Below are positions 53,451 to 62,754 of a stretch of DNA of 64,000 nucleotides, piece after piece. Under the pieces are notes generated by a model, which ran no database searches, was not told the DNA's origin, and saw nothing but the letters and a program-made list of their open reading frames with translations. Within the stretch, counting starts at the first letter, position 1. The number at the start of each line of letters is the position of its first letter. Made by a program: the position numbers and the translations under genes. The stretch spans positions 186,001 through 250,000 of the forward strand of contig NZ_CP146093.1 of NCBI RefSeq assembly GCF_037023145.1, given 5' to 3'. The stretch is from Ralstonia sp. RRA (GTDB taxonomy: Bacteria; Pseudomonadota; Gammaproteobacteria; Burkholderiales; Burkholderiaceae).

Positions 53451-55265
53451 ATGCGCAGCAATCGTGCAATGGGCGTGGTGCTTCCGAACCTTCCGCGGAG
53501 GCGATTTGTGCAAGGCTTGGCCGCCGGAGGGGTGATCGCTGGCCTGGGCTTGGGCGGGATGCCCGCGCGGGCGTCGCAGGCCCAGGGCACAGCCTTTGGC
53601 ACCGCGCCCGTGCTGCGGGGCACCGAATTCGATCTGGTGATCGCTGAGACCCCAGTGAACTTTACCGGCAAGCCAGGCATGGCGACTACCATCAATGGCA
53701 TGCTGCCTGGCCCAACGTTGCGGTGGCGTGAAGGTGACACGGTCACCATCCGGGTGACCAACCGTCTGCCGGAGCCCACGTCAATTCATTGGCACGGCAT
53801 CATTCTGCCGTTCCAGATGGACGGCGTACCCGGGATCAGCTTTTCCGGCATCGCCCCGGGCGAGACATTCACGTATCGTTTCAAGGTCCAGCAGAGTGGC
53901 AGTTACTGGTACCACTCGCACTCCGGCTTCCAGGAAATGACAGGACTATATGGCGGTATCGTTATCGATCCCGCTGGCGAGGACCGCGTGCGGGCCGATC
54001 GCGATTACACCGTCTTGCTTTCCGACTGGACGGACGAGGATCCGATGCGCGTCCTCACCAAGCTTAAGATCCAAGGCGACTACTACAACTATAACCAGCC
54101 GACTGTGGTCGATTTCTTTCGCGATGTCTCCCGTGAGGGATGGACATCTGCCATGAACAAACGGCAGATGTGGAACCAGATGCGCATGAATCCGACCGAT
54201 TTGGCGGATCTCTCCGGCGCGACGCTGACCTACCTCATGAATGGCGTGACGCCAGCGGGGAATTGGACCGGTCTATTTTCTCCAGGCCAGACGGTACGGT
54301 TGCGCTTCATCAACGGCGCCGGCAACACGTTCTATGACGTTCGCGTTCCGGGCTTGAAGATGAAGGTAGTGCAGGTTGACGGACAGGATATCGAACCGGT
54401 GTCGGTCGATGAGTTCCGCTTTGGCCCTGGCGAGACCTGCGACGTAGTGGTCTCTCCGACGGATGAGGCCCACACAGTGTTCGCGCAGACGATGGACCGG
54501 ACCGGATATGCCCGGGGCACTCTGGCCGTGCGCCAGGGCGTGCAAGCCCCTGTGCCAGCGGTCGACAAGGCTGAATGGCTGACGATGGCGGATATGATGG
54601 GCGACATGGGAGGCATGTCTGGCATGTCTGGCATGTCTGGCATGTCTGGCATGTCTGGCATGGACCATGGCGGCATGGCAATGGCTCACAGCCAGCATGG
54701 AGCGATGCCGGGCAATGCCGCAAACTCCTTGAAGGTGCCGAGCAAGAAAGCCCGTCATGCGCGTACAGAGTACGGTCCCAGCACCGACATGCATGTCGAT
54801 ATGGCGCGGACCAACCTCGACGATCCCGGCATAGGGCTGCGCAACAATGGGCGACGTGTGCTGGTCCTGCAGGACATGCATACGATCGGCGGCCCTATGG
54901 ACGCCCGCAGCCCTCAGCGCGAGGTGGAGTTACATCTGACCGGCAATATGGAGCGCTACGCGTGGTCGCTCGACGGAGTGGAGTTCGGCAAATCGACCCC
55001 CGTTCATTTTCGCTATGGGGAACGTCTTCGCGTCATTCTTCACAACGATACGATGATGACGCACCCGATGCACATGCATGGGATGTGGAGCGAACTTGAG
55101 GCGCCGGACGGCACATTCTTGGCGCGCCGACACACGATTCCGGTGCAGCCCGCGCAGCGCATTAGCTTCCTTGTCACGGCTGACGCTCTTGGCCGATGGG
55201 CTTGGCACTGCCATCTCATGCTTCATATGGATGCAGGTATGTTCCGTGAAGTGATCGTCGCCTAA
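53451..55265 (+). CDS. copA: CopA multicopper oxidase, second copy
   Basis: A 604-aa protein with a Tat leader (LPRRRFVQGLAAGGVIAG). Copper motifs SIHWHGI, YWYHSHSGFQ, HPMHMHGMW and HCHLMLHMDAGMF are all present. A Met-rich insertion (near residues 380-410) has five repeated GMS triplets (54606-54659) and MDHGGMAMAH. It is first in the copABCD order and probably the main periplasmic Cu(I) oxidase of the cluster. Confidence 0.94.
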   Translation: MRSNRAMGVVLPNLPRRRFVQGLAAGGVIAGLGLGGMPARASQAQGTAFGTAPVLRGTEFDLVIAETPVNFTGKPGMATTINGMLPGPTLRWREGDTVTIRVTNRLPEPTSIHWHGIILPFQMDGVPGISFSGIAPGETFTYRFKVQQSGSYWYHSHSGFQEMTGLYGGIVIDPAGEDRVRADRDYTVLLSDWTDEDPMRVLTKLKIQGDYYNYNQPTVVDFFRDVSREGWTSAMNKRQMWNQMRMNPTDLADLSGATLTYLMNGVTPAGNWTGLFSPGQTVRLRFINGAGNTFYDVRVPGLKMKVVQVDGQDIEPVSVDEFRFGPGETCDVVVSPTDEAHTVFAQTMDRTGYARGTLAVRQGVQAPVPAVDKAEWLTMADMMGDMGGMSGMSGMSGMSGMSGMDHGGMAMAHSQHGAMPGNAANSLKVPSKKARHARTEYGPSTDMHVDMARTNLDDPGIGLRNNGRRVLVLQDMHTIGGPMDARSPQREVELHLTGNMERYAWSLDGVEFGKSTPVHFRYGERLRVILHNDTMMTHPMHMHGMWSELEAPDGTFLARRHTIPVQPAQRISFLVTADALGRWAWHCHLMLHMDAGMFREVIVA

Positions 55266-55284
55266 GCCCGGATCGACAAGTCAA

Positions 55285-56574
55285 ATGACCACGCATAAGC
55301 ACGTTAAGACAGCACTGGCAGTTGCCTTGGCCCTTGTCAGCATCAGCGCCGCATCTGCACAGGAATCTACAGCGACCTACGACACCATGGCGCCAAGCTC
55401 GGGCGCCGACACTCAGCCAGCAGCCCGCGGCTCGATGCAGGGCATGGACCACGGCTCGATGCAGGGCATGGATCAGGGCTCGATGCAGGGCATGGATCAG
55501 GGCTCGATGCAGGGCATGGATCAGGGCTCGATGCAGGGCATGGACCACGGCTCGATGCAGGGCATGGATCAGGGCTCGATGCAGGGCATGGACCACGGCT
55601 CGATGCAGGGCATGGATCAGGGCTCGATGCAGGGCATGGATCAGGGCTCGATGCAGGGCATGGATCAGGGCTCGATGCAGGGCATGGACCACGGCTCGAT
55701 GCAGGGCATGGACCACGGCTCGATGCAGGGCATGGACCACGGCTCGATGCAGGGCATGGATCAGGGCTCGATGCAGGGCATGGACCACGGCTCGATGCAG
55801 GGCATGGACCATGGCTCGATGCAAATGCAAGGCGGCTCGGCGCCACCTGATGCACGGGATCCGAATGCATACTCGGGTGGATATCAACTGGGTGTTGGCA
55901 AGTACGCGCTGAGCAACACCCGCCAACTCATGATGGCCGATGAACACAATTTCGGATCGTTCTTAATTGATCGCCTGGAGTGGGTGCGGGGGCCCAACTC
56001 CAATGCCGCGTCTTATGAGGCCCAAGCGTGGTACGGAAGCACTTACAACAAGGTCGTACTGAAGGCGGAAGGCGATGTGAAAAAAGGTCGACTCGAGGAG
56101 GCGCGCACCGAGTTGCTATGGGGACATGCGATCACGACGTTCTGGGACACCCAGCTTGGGATCCGGAACGACGTCGGATCGGGACGTCCGGCGCGGAACT
56201 GGGCGGCTTTCGGCGTGCAAGGCCTAGCGCCATATTGGTTCAACATCCAGGCCACCGCATACGTCGGTAATAGCGGTCGCACCGCGCTGCGACTGTCCAC
56301 GGAGTATGAATTGCTGCTGAGCCAGCGTCTCATTCTACAACCACGCGTGGAAGCCAACTTCTATGGGAAAAATGATCCGGCTCTGGAGATAGGCAGCGGT
56401 CTGTCCAGCGCTAGCGTCGGCCTGCGTTTGCGTTACGAATTCAGCCGGCAGTTCGCGCCTTACATCGGCGTCGAGCGGTACCAGACTTTTGGCAACACCG
56501 CCAACATGATTCGGGCCGATGGCGGCCGAAGCGGTGAGACCCGATTTGTGGCGGGCCTGCGCGTTTGGTACTAA
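55285..56574 (+). CDS. copB: CopB outer-membrane copper-resistance protein with expanded repeat, second copy
   Basis: A 429-aa protein with a signal peptide (cleaved near SAAS-AQ). Residues 49-176 are 16 exact-length GSMQGMD(H/Q) repeats, then a barrel domain like the first copB (DRLEWVRG, WAAFGVQGLAPY, SSASVGLRLRYEF, ending WY). The repeats give dozens of Met plus several His ligands for copper. It follows copA2 by 19 bases. Confidence 0.93.
   Translation: MTTHKHVKTALAVALALVSISAASAQESTATYDTMAPSSGADTQPAARGSMQGMDHGSMQGMDQGSMQGMDQGSMQGMDQGSMQGMDHGSMQGMDQGSMQGMDHGSMQGMDQGSMQGMDQGSMQGMDQGSMQGMDHGSMQGMDHGSMQGMDHGSMQGMDQGSMQGMDHGSMQGMDHGSMQMQGGSAPPDARDPNAYSGGYQLGVGKYALSNTRQLMMADEHNFGSFLIDRLEWVRGPNSNAASYEAQAWYGSTYNKVVLKAEGDVKKGRLEEARTELLWGHAITTFWDTQLGIRNDVGSGRPARNWAAFGVQGLAPYWFNIQATAYVGNSGRTALRLSTEYELLLSQRLILQPRVEANFYGKNDPALEIGSGLSSASVGLRLRYEFSRQFAPYIGVERYQTFGNTANMIRADGGRSGETRFVAGLRVWY
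55429..55812 (+). repeat. 16 x 24-bp in-frame tandem repeat inside copB
   Basis: Sixteen contiguous 24-bp units, each coding GSMQGMD plus His or Gln; only the last codon (CAC or CAG type, GACCAC versus GATCAG) differs. The His/Gln order from first to last is H Q Q Q H Q H Q Q Q H H H Q H H. The near identity of units suggests recent slippage. Confidence 0.97.
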
Positions 56575-56608
56575 CCGTTCTCTTTTTACATCACCAGGAG
56601 GTATTGAC

Positions 56609-56995
56609 ATGTTGAACAATCGTTACATCGCAAGCATTGCGGTCGCGGCATCGGCCATTTTCGCCAGCACGGCCGCATTCGCCCATCCTAAGCTGCTGTC
56701 TTCGACGCCTGCCGACAAAGCGGAGGTCGCCGCGCCGGCAAAGATCGAACTCAAGTTCTCGGAAAATCTCTCGACGCAATTCTCGGGAGCAAATCTCGTT
56801 ATGACTGAGATGCCTGGCATGTCCGGTCATGACGCCATGAAAGTCGCCGCGAAAGTCGCTGCCGGCGATGACCCCAAGACGATGGTGATCACGCCCGCAC
56901 AGCCGCTGATGACGGGTACGTACAAGGTCGAATGGCGTGCTGTCTCGTCGGATACGCACCCGATGTCGGGGAACTTCTCGTTCAAGGTGAAGTAA
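56609..56995 (+). CDS. copC: CopC periplasmic copper chaperone
   Basis: A 128-aa protein with a signal peptide and mature start at HPKLLSSTPADKA, whose first His is the Cu(II) ligand in CopC. A Met-rich loop (MTEMPGMSGHDAMK) can bind Cu(I) and the C-terminal SDTHPMSGNF holds the second His. A strong ribosome site AGGAGG precedes it. copD follows after 4 bases. Confidence 0.93.
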   Translation: MLNNRYIASIAVAASAIFASTAAFAHPKLLSSTPADKAEVAAPAKIELKFSENLSTQFSGANLVMTEMPGMSGHDAMKVAAKVAAGDDPKTMVITPAQPLMTGTYKVEWRAVSSDTHPMSGNFSFKVK

Positions 56996-56999
56996 GGTT

Positions 57000-57929
57000 A
57001 TGGCAGACGATTGGCTCAATATCGCCCTGCGCTTTGCGCTATACGTGGATCTGACGATCCTGTTTGGAGTCTCGTTATTCGGTGCCTACGCTCTGCGCCC
57101 CGACCATCGAAGCTCGGCGATTGCGCGCCGGTATGTCTGCGCTATTGGTGTCGCCGCAGCTTCCGGCATCGTGCTGTCGCTTTGGAGTATCGTAGTGACG
57201 GCCAAAGCGATGACGGGAGCCGCCAAATATGCGGAGTTGACCAGCCACGTCTTCGGCATGATGCTGAGTAGCACCGCGGTTGGCATTGGGTGGATGGTGC
57301 GCATCGCGGCGCTGGCTGCTTGTTTAATCATCGCCATGTGTGTGCGTAGGCGACAGACTCTGCCTTTTAGTATTTTTGCCGTATTAGGGGCGGTAGCGCT
57401 GGCAACAGTGGCCTGGGCGGGGCATGGCGCGATGGACGATGGTTCGCGTGGATACGTTCACATCACCGCCGACATCGCCCACTTGTTAGCTGCGGGCGCA
57501 TGGGTTGGATCGCTGACAGCGTTTGTGTTGCTTGCGCGGACACCACAGGCGGCTTCATTGGAGTCGGTGGAAATCCTCAACCATACGTCCAACGGCTTCG
57601 CCCGTCTTGGGACGTTGATTGTTGCCACGCTGCTTGCAACAGGCGTCGTCAACTATCTGTTGATTGTGGGCCCGACAATCGACGGATTGGCAACTTCGGC
57701 ATACGGCGTCCTGTTGTTGGCCAAGTTGGCAATGTTCGGGCTCATGCTCGGGCTGGCGTCGGCGAATCGTTATCTGTTGAGTCCTCAACTTGAAATCGCT
57801 ATGCGCAGCGGCGATCACGCTGGCGCGGTCATGACATTGCGCCGGAGTCTGATCACGGAGGCCAGCCTTGCCGTGATAATACTGGCTCTGGTTGCTTGGC
57901 TGGGTGTGCTTTCTCCGCCCGGGACCTAA
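57000..57929 (+). CDS. copD: CopD inner-membrane copper protein
   Basis: A 309-aa polytopic protein with about eight membrane segments, including the family LRFALYVDLTILFGVSLFGAYAL start and conserved His in GHGAMDD, YVHITADIAHLLAAGAW. CopD works with CopC to take copper across the inner membrane. It is directly downstream of copC. Confidence 0.9.
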   Translation: MADDWLNIALRFALYVDLTILFGVSLFGAYALRPDHRSSAIARRYVCAIGVAAASGIVLSLWSIVVTAKAMTGAAKYAELTSHVFGMMLSSTAVGIGWMVRIAALAACLIIAMCVRRRQTLPFSIFAVLGAVALATVAWAGHGAMDDGSRGYVHITADIAHLLAAGAWVGSLTAFVLLARTPQAASLESVEILNHTSNGFARLGTLIVATLLATGVVNYLLIVGPTIDGLATSAYGVLLLAKLAMFGLMLGLASANRYLLSPQLEIAMRSGDHAGAVMTLRRSLITEASLAVIILALVAWLGVLSPPGT

Positions 57930-57961
57930 TTCCGGCATTTTTGTGTAGCCTTACACGCGTC

Positions 57962-58450
57962 ATGACAACACCGTTGAGCTCGCAACCTATATCCACGTCT
58001 AGGCGATCCCTGGTCGTCGGCCTGGCTCTCTTGCCTGCCATAGCTTTGGCGCAGAAGTCTGAACCTAAGCCTACAGTCCAGGTTTGGAAGACGCCGGGTT
58101 GTGGATGCTGCAAGGATTGGTTGTCCCACCTGCGGGACAACGGATTCGATGTAGTCGCACATGACGTCGAGGACACCGTCGAGGCACGGCGCACCGCAGG
58201 CATTCCCGATCGCTATGCTTCGTGCCATACGGCCGCCGTGCAGGGCTACGCCTTGGAAGGCCATGTGCCCGCGCGCGAAGTCAGGCGCCTGCTGCGGGAG
58301 CGCCCTAAGGCAATCGGGCTGGCGGTCCCCAGCATGCCCATCGGCGCACCTGGCATGGACGGTCCGGCGTACGGTAATCGACGTATGCCGCACAGCGTGT
58401 TGCTGATCGGTTTGGATGGAACATCCACCGTGTTCCAAGCGTACAGTTGA
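57962..58450 (+). CDS. copG: DUF411 copper-resistance protein (CopG-like)
   Basis: A 162-aa protein with a signal-like N-terminus (LVVGLALLPAIALA) and the DUF411 core: VWKTPGCGCCKDWLSHL (CGCC motif), GIPDRYASCHTA, GYALEGHVPA, and PSMPIGAPGM. Such thioredoxin-fold proteins bind copper or act in periplasmic redox. It follows copD by 32 bases in the same direction. Confidence 0.85.
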   Translation: MTTPLSSQPISTSRRSLVVGLALLPAIALAQKSEPKPTVQVWKTPGCGCCKDWLSHLRDNGFDVVAHDVEDTVEARRTAGIPDRYASCHTAAVQGYALEGHVPAREVRRLLRERPKAIGLAVPSMPIGAPGMDGPAYGNRRMPHSVLLIGLDGTSTVFQAYS

Positions 58451-58568
58451 ACCAACAGAAGAAGACGTTGGCCGTGAAAGCGACGGGTTCACCAGGTATG
58501 TCGCCAACGAATCTGGCGATACGCTGGCGTAATAGCTGGTTGGCTCAGCGAAAGTGATCGTGAGGAAC

Positions 58569-58751
58569 ATGTCGGTGGCCGACTTGCCCGCAGGCGTGCG
58601 GACAGCAATGGCTCTCGTTTTCGTCACATGGATTGTTCTTCTGGCGGGTTTCGCCTGGTATCTGCGCCGCAAACATGGCGAAAAACGGCTCGCAAATGCG
58701 CGTGCCGCTATTTGTGGCTGCCGTAATAAGAAATCACGTCGAAGCGCTTAG
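58569..58751 (+). CDS. Small single-span membrane protein
   Basis: A 60-aa frame with one hydrophobic segment (MALVFVTWIVLLAGFAWYL) and a basic tail. No family recognised and no strong ribosome site, though weak GTG/ATG starts at 58554/58569 are available. It could be a small subunit of the cop operon or chance. Confidence 0.3.
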   Translation: MSVADLPAGVRTAMALVFVTWIVLLAGFAWYLRRKHGEKRLANARAAICGCRNKKSRRSA

Positions 58752-58844
58752 CGGCGAAGCTGTAGGAAACCCAAGAGTTGCCGTGGCTCCCAGGTTGCCT
58801 CGCGTCATGCACAGCCCTGCATTCGCGGTGTCTCTCGCTGCTGA

Positions 58845-60109
58845 CTACAGCGTTCGAGCGATGGCTTCGATCGGCTTGATCCCCACACCAAAACGAGCAA
58901 TGCTATCTCGGTGTTCGGAGAGGCCTGTGTAGGGAACATAACGAATGCCGAGTTCTGCAACCTGTCGGAAAGCGGGACGTGCCAGTTGGGTACGCACGTC
59001 TGCCTCTCTGGAATCTGGGGCCACCAGGAATAGGTGTTTTCTTGTCGCTTGCTCCGTGCCCAACGCCAAGTCCAACAGTCGTACTATGCCCGAGTAGATG
59101 GACGTGCTATGTTCGACCTCGAAGGCAGCCTCCACCTCCAGCGAGACAGCGTTCAGCCAGACGACATCGATGAGAGGTACGGTGTCAGCGCCTGAAACCA
59201 AAAGTGAATTCGGCAATGTCGTCAAGCAGCCATCGCTAAGCATGCCGCCACTGTAGGGGCGGCTGCGGTCGTTGGTCGCCACCCAAACCGCGAAGCCCAA
59301 CGCCCTGCCAAGATCGCGCAACCAGCCTTGCACCTCTGTATGGGATGCATCGTCGGTTCGGCCTGCCTGAAGTTGCTTGGCGAAAGAGGCAGCTTCCTCG
59401 CGGGCCTTGGTCAGATCCTTCTCCCACGCAGCGATCACGGCGGCGCCCCCCTCTCGCGGCGGAGCCGAATAGCGCTCCATGCCGATATCGAACAGCAGTC
59501 CGGCAATCGCACCCAGATCATTGGAAAGCAGGTCGCGGTAGCGTCCATTCAGGGACCGCACGCCCTCGCGCATGGCCAGGTAGTGGTCCCATTTGCCGAG
59601 CTTGACACGAGAACCAGTCAGCGCGTTGTATCCGTTGACGATCGCAGTGTTGAAGGGAACCGCCAAAGTTGGGTGGATGAAGTACAGCAGGTTGGCAGCG
59701 GCCGGGCCCAGCCCCTTGATGCCGTGCTGGTTCAACTGCTGAACCGCATGAACTAGCTCGGCTCGGTGTTGCAGCAATTGCAGGTATGCAGCATCCTGGC
59801 GAACGCTCGCTGATGATCTGGATTCTCGTAGATGTCCGGAATACGCAGCTTGGGTTTCCAGAGGAATGCGTGGTCCGCCCCCTTGAAGATTTGGCGCTGC
59901 TCGGCAATCGCAGAGACCACGGTTTCGAGAGAAGATCCGCGATAGGTGTTGCCAAATGTTCCGGTCTGGATCTCGCTGACCACCTTACCAATGCCACGCC
60001 GAATGGAGCGAAAGTTCTTGAGGCGCTCGGGCCAGAGAAACCACGTCTGGTAAGTCCCGTCTCTGTCATGCTTCCATCGCTCAATGAGCGCTCTTGTTAA
60101 ATCGGTCAT
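58845..60109 (-). pseudogene. Restriction-endonuclease-like protein, frameshifted
   Basis: Two frames join into one about 420-aa protein: MTDLTRALIERWKHD to FARML (from ATG 60109), then AAYLQLLQHRAELVHAV to the stop near 58845. A single-base shift lies near 59790-59805. The C-terminal part has VSLEVEAAFEVEHSTSIYSG, an E-x-E-type pattern as in PD-(D/E)xK restriction enzymes, and IRYVPYTGL. It probably was a type II-like or defence nuclease and is now broken. No methyltransferase partner is adjacent. Confidence 0.5.
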
Positions 60110-60379
60110 GCAAAACCCACTGTTGTTGTCGTGGCACTGGTCGATCGGGGCAGTGCATGCGCGCATTTCCGATGCTGTTTCAATGTTGATTCGACCGAGT
60201 TAAAGCGGCCGAGTCACCGCTAATCTCCGCGTGCCACCCCCGAAAAAACGGGTAACCACATTGCGTTGAACTCGGTACTTGTTAACAAAACTGTAATCGC
60301 GGCGACAGGGCGTTGTCGTCGTCTGCAGTGTAAAATGCAACAGCATGGACGCATTTTCGGCGTTTGTGCGAAGCGCATC

Positions 60380-60724
60380 ATGAACCTAAAGCGGGCTCTC
60401 CAAAGTGCCCTCATGCTCTTGTTGCTAGGTTTTGCGTCTGGGTGCACATCCGTCGCTACGACGACAGCCCAGTTTGGGCACCCAGCCGCAATTGCACATG
60501 CGAGCCGGACAATTACTTTGACTCCACGCATCAGATACGTACATGTGTACGTTGGTGAAACTGTTGCTTTCCAGATTGGGGAAAAGAAAATTGGCTGGAT
60601 GTTCACGGCACCAACGATCGGAGGTGGACAGCCAATCGATATGAGCTCAATCTTTCCTGATATTCCTGAGGCCAAGGGCATCGTGATTTTTATTGAGCGG
60701 AGCAATCTTTACAGGGCAGGATGA
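60380..60724 (+). CDS. CzcE-like small lipoprotein or exported protein
   Basis: A 114-aa protein with a lipobox-like ASGCTS near residue 20. The core FGHPAAIAHASRTITLTPR, then RYVHVYVGETVAFQIGEK and GWMFTAPTIGG is a CzcE-type pattern shared with the protein at 41312. CzcE binds Cu(II) in the periplasm. It stands alone, with a possible promoter at 60275-60300. Confidence 0.65.
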   Translation: MNLKRALQSALMLLLLGFASGCTSVATTTAQFGHPAAIAHASRTITLTPRIRYVHVYVGETVAFQIGEKKIGWMFTAPTIGGGQPIDMSSIFPDIPEAKGIVIFIERSNLYRAG

Positions 60725-60872
60725 TCGGGCGTGATGGGGATACGAAGTGCCGCAGTACGGCGCGCGACCACAACCTCCGCTTCACGTGGATCCCATTCAT
60801 GGGATGATCACCGATCGTAGCTTGACGACAGCGAGACCTCGATTGACGAATATCGAAGGTTGTGGCCTTCTC

Positions 60873-61352
60873 CTATTTGACCACAATCTTTCCGATCATT
60901 CCGGCTTCGTAATGCCCCGGTACCAGGCAAGCAAAGTCAATAATGCCGGGTTCACCGAATCGCCAGATGATTGCTCCCTGCTGGCCAGGCTCGAGCGAGA
61001 GATGTTTTCCAGTAGTGTGGTCCATCTCCGGCATCTTGCGCATCATCTCGACATGCTCTTTTAAGTCGGCGGCGGTGCCGATCACCATTTCATGGTGTAC
61101 CTTGCCAAGGTTCTTGACAACGAAACGCACGGTCTCGCCCACTTTGACGGTGAGCGTGATCGGTTGGAAACGCATGTCATCGCTCATGGTCACACTGATG
61201 GTACGCGTCACCTTTCGAGGATCTCCGGGTTGGCCCGCTTTGGGTGCGGGCCCGCCGGAATTGGCGTCTAGGCCGGCGAGGTGATTCGCCGCACCCAAGG
61301 CGACTAAAGGCACAAAAATCAGTGCTGGGATGAAACGAGTGAAATTGTTCAT
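60873..61352 (-). CDS. Cupredoxin-domain copper protein (CopI-like)
   Basis: A 159-aa protein with a signal peptide and a plastocyanin-like fold. Likely type 1 copper ligands: His in NLGKVHHEMVIG and Cys-His-Met in FACLVPGHYEAGM. The stretch VEMMRKMPEMDHTTGKH is Met-rich. CopI-like cupredoxins help copper resistance in related bacteria. Start at ATG 61352. Convergent with the CzcE-like gene. Confidence 0.85.
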   Translation of the reverse strand: MNNFTRFIPALIFVPLVALGAANHLAGLDANSGGPAPKAGQPGDPRKVTRTISVTMSDDMRFQPITLTVKVGETVRFVVKNLGKVHHEMVIGTAADLKEHVEMMRKMPEMDHTTGKHLSLEPGQQGAIIWRFGEPGIIDFACLVPGHYEAGMIGKIVVK

Positions 61353-61745
61353 AAGCCCCTCACTTTGGAAAACGATCCAGAAACGTGCCACGGCTCAACA
61401 CCGCCGCCCAAGCGCGGGAGCCGTATGTCAAGGCAACGCCGTGCATCTGTCCGATAGCGCCGGCTACGCGACAAAGGCTCGGCCGATGGCATCAATAATA
61501 GATCGTGGAGACCTGATCCGTCGATCGAGGGCTATCCCATCAGAATCGCGTGCCCCCTTGGCAGCATCAGTCACATTGAGACGCGTGGTGAAGCGACGCT
61601 CGCCAATTGCGTTCTCGAGGCAATCCGCTCGAGAAAGTGAAAGGTGCACAACGAAGACCGAGCATTTTTTTGGGCGGGGCAGCTAGGCGTGCAGATCCCG
61701 ATCTTCAAGCTTGACCGTCGGCGGTGGACTGAAACGGAGCGAGTA
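61353..61745. other. Gap without recognisable gene
   Basis: Several short frames cross this interval, but none has a plausible start site, composition or motif. It should contain the divergent promoters of the cupredoxin and the lipoprotein. Confidence 0.5.
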
Positions 61746-62153
61746 ATGCCAAGCAGCTCTGACGTAACTCTTAAAAGTGGGTATGCCTTGCGGGCGTGCA
61801 GCGCGCTGGCGCTGGCGGCCGTGGTCAGTGGTTGCACCACCGCTTATGAAGGCAAGTATGACTACGCCAAAGGTTGGCGGCCAGGTGTAATCATAAAAAT
61901 CGGCACACCAACCGACCTGGCACCTTTGGAGGCAATGTGCTCGCTTGCGGAAATGAGTAGCACGGCACGCTTTGCTTATGTGCAGTTCATCTTTGGGCCG
62001 ACCCATGGCAAGTTTTTCTACAGCGGCCCACAACAACGTCATGTCATCGTGCCGCTGCCGCAAGGTGGTGGGCTGCACGAAGGTGCGCGCGTCTACATAA
62101 ATCTCCAGGATTGCGACCAAACAGCTGTTCCCGCATCCACCACTACTCGGTAG
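61746..62153 (+). CDS. Putative lipoprotein of unknown function
   Basis: A 135-aa protein with a lipobox VVSGCTT near residue 27. Mature part is beta-like with EAMCSLAEMSSTARFAYV and HVIVPLPQGGGLHEGARVYI. It has two further Cys. Family not recognised. Starts at ATG 61746. It is the last intact-looking gene before the rearranged right edge. Confidence 0.55.
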   Translation: MPSSSDVTLKSGYALRACSALALAAVVSGCTTAYEGKYDYAKGWRPGVIIKIGTPTDLAPLEAMCSLAEMSSTARFAYVQFIFGPTHGKFFYSGPQQRHVIVPLPQGGGLHEGARVYINLQDCDQTAVPASTTTR

Positions 62154-62384
62154 GCTGCGCACTCAATGGATAGCGTTGTCAGAACGAGTTGGGCCGGGTG
62201 AGCGGAATTTTTAGAGGCACAGCGAAATCTGGAGTATTAGGTCTGGGCTGCGTTCGTGCGCCCCCCTTCCATCCGGTACTAGCCGCAAGCCGCCGCGGCC
62301 AGTTGAACCGTCAGGCGGACCAGCAGGAGGCTGCCAGCGAAGGATGGATGCCGGCGGGTCATATGACGCAAGGGCTCCTCGAAG

Positions 62385-62463
62385 GTAAGCGCCCGGCGAA
62401 CCCGTCTTGCCAGTTAGGTGACGCTGGGGTTCCAGCGATGCGGGGGCAGTTCGGCGATGTCGG
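62385..62463 (-). mobile_element. Remnant of an IS66-family right end
   Basis: GTAAGCGCCCGGCGAACCCG and following bases match the right end of the intact IS66 element at 38626-41028 with about 10 mismatches in 79 bases, including the tnpC stop region. It is in reverse orientation and no left end is present. Confidence 0.8.
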
Positions 62464-62469
62464 ACGCTT

Positions 62470-62543
62470 TGCCCACGACGATCCGCTCCGTGGAGCTGGA
62501 ACACTTGCTTGGCCAGATCAATGCCGAGGACTTCGATTCCCAT
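62470..62543 (-). pseudogene. IS110-family transposase N-terminal fragment
   Basis: The frame from ATG 62543 begins MGIEVLGIDLAKQVFQLHG, the conserved N-terminus of IS110-family (DEDD) transposases. After about 24 codons the similarity stops at the IS66 remnant, so the rest of the gene is gone. Confidence 0.8.
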
Positions 62544-62754
62544 GACGGACCTCCCTCAAAACGAACGATCGAGCCCGTCAGTTTCCTCCGCGGGCGGCGT
62601 CGGGTCCATCTCGGTATTTTCTTACGGTTTCACGACGCTGACCCGTTGGGCCCGGCTGGAGCCGGCGGCATATTTACTGCGCAGTGAATATGCCGTTTGC
62701 GTCGAACTTTGGCGCTGGCAGCGCCTCCCGCGCTGACGCGCAGCGAGTCGCCCG

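Noticed and set aside
55216..55947. Repeat-rich minus-strand frame (ALHRAVVH-type repeats)
   Set aside because: It is the antisense reading of the copB 24-bp repeats, not an independent gene.
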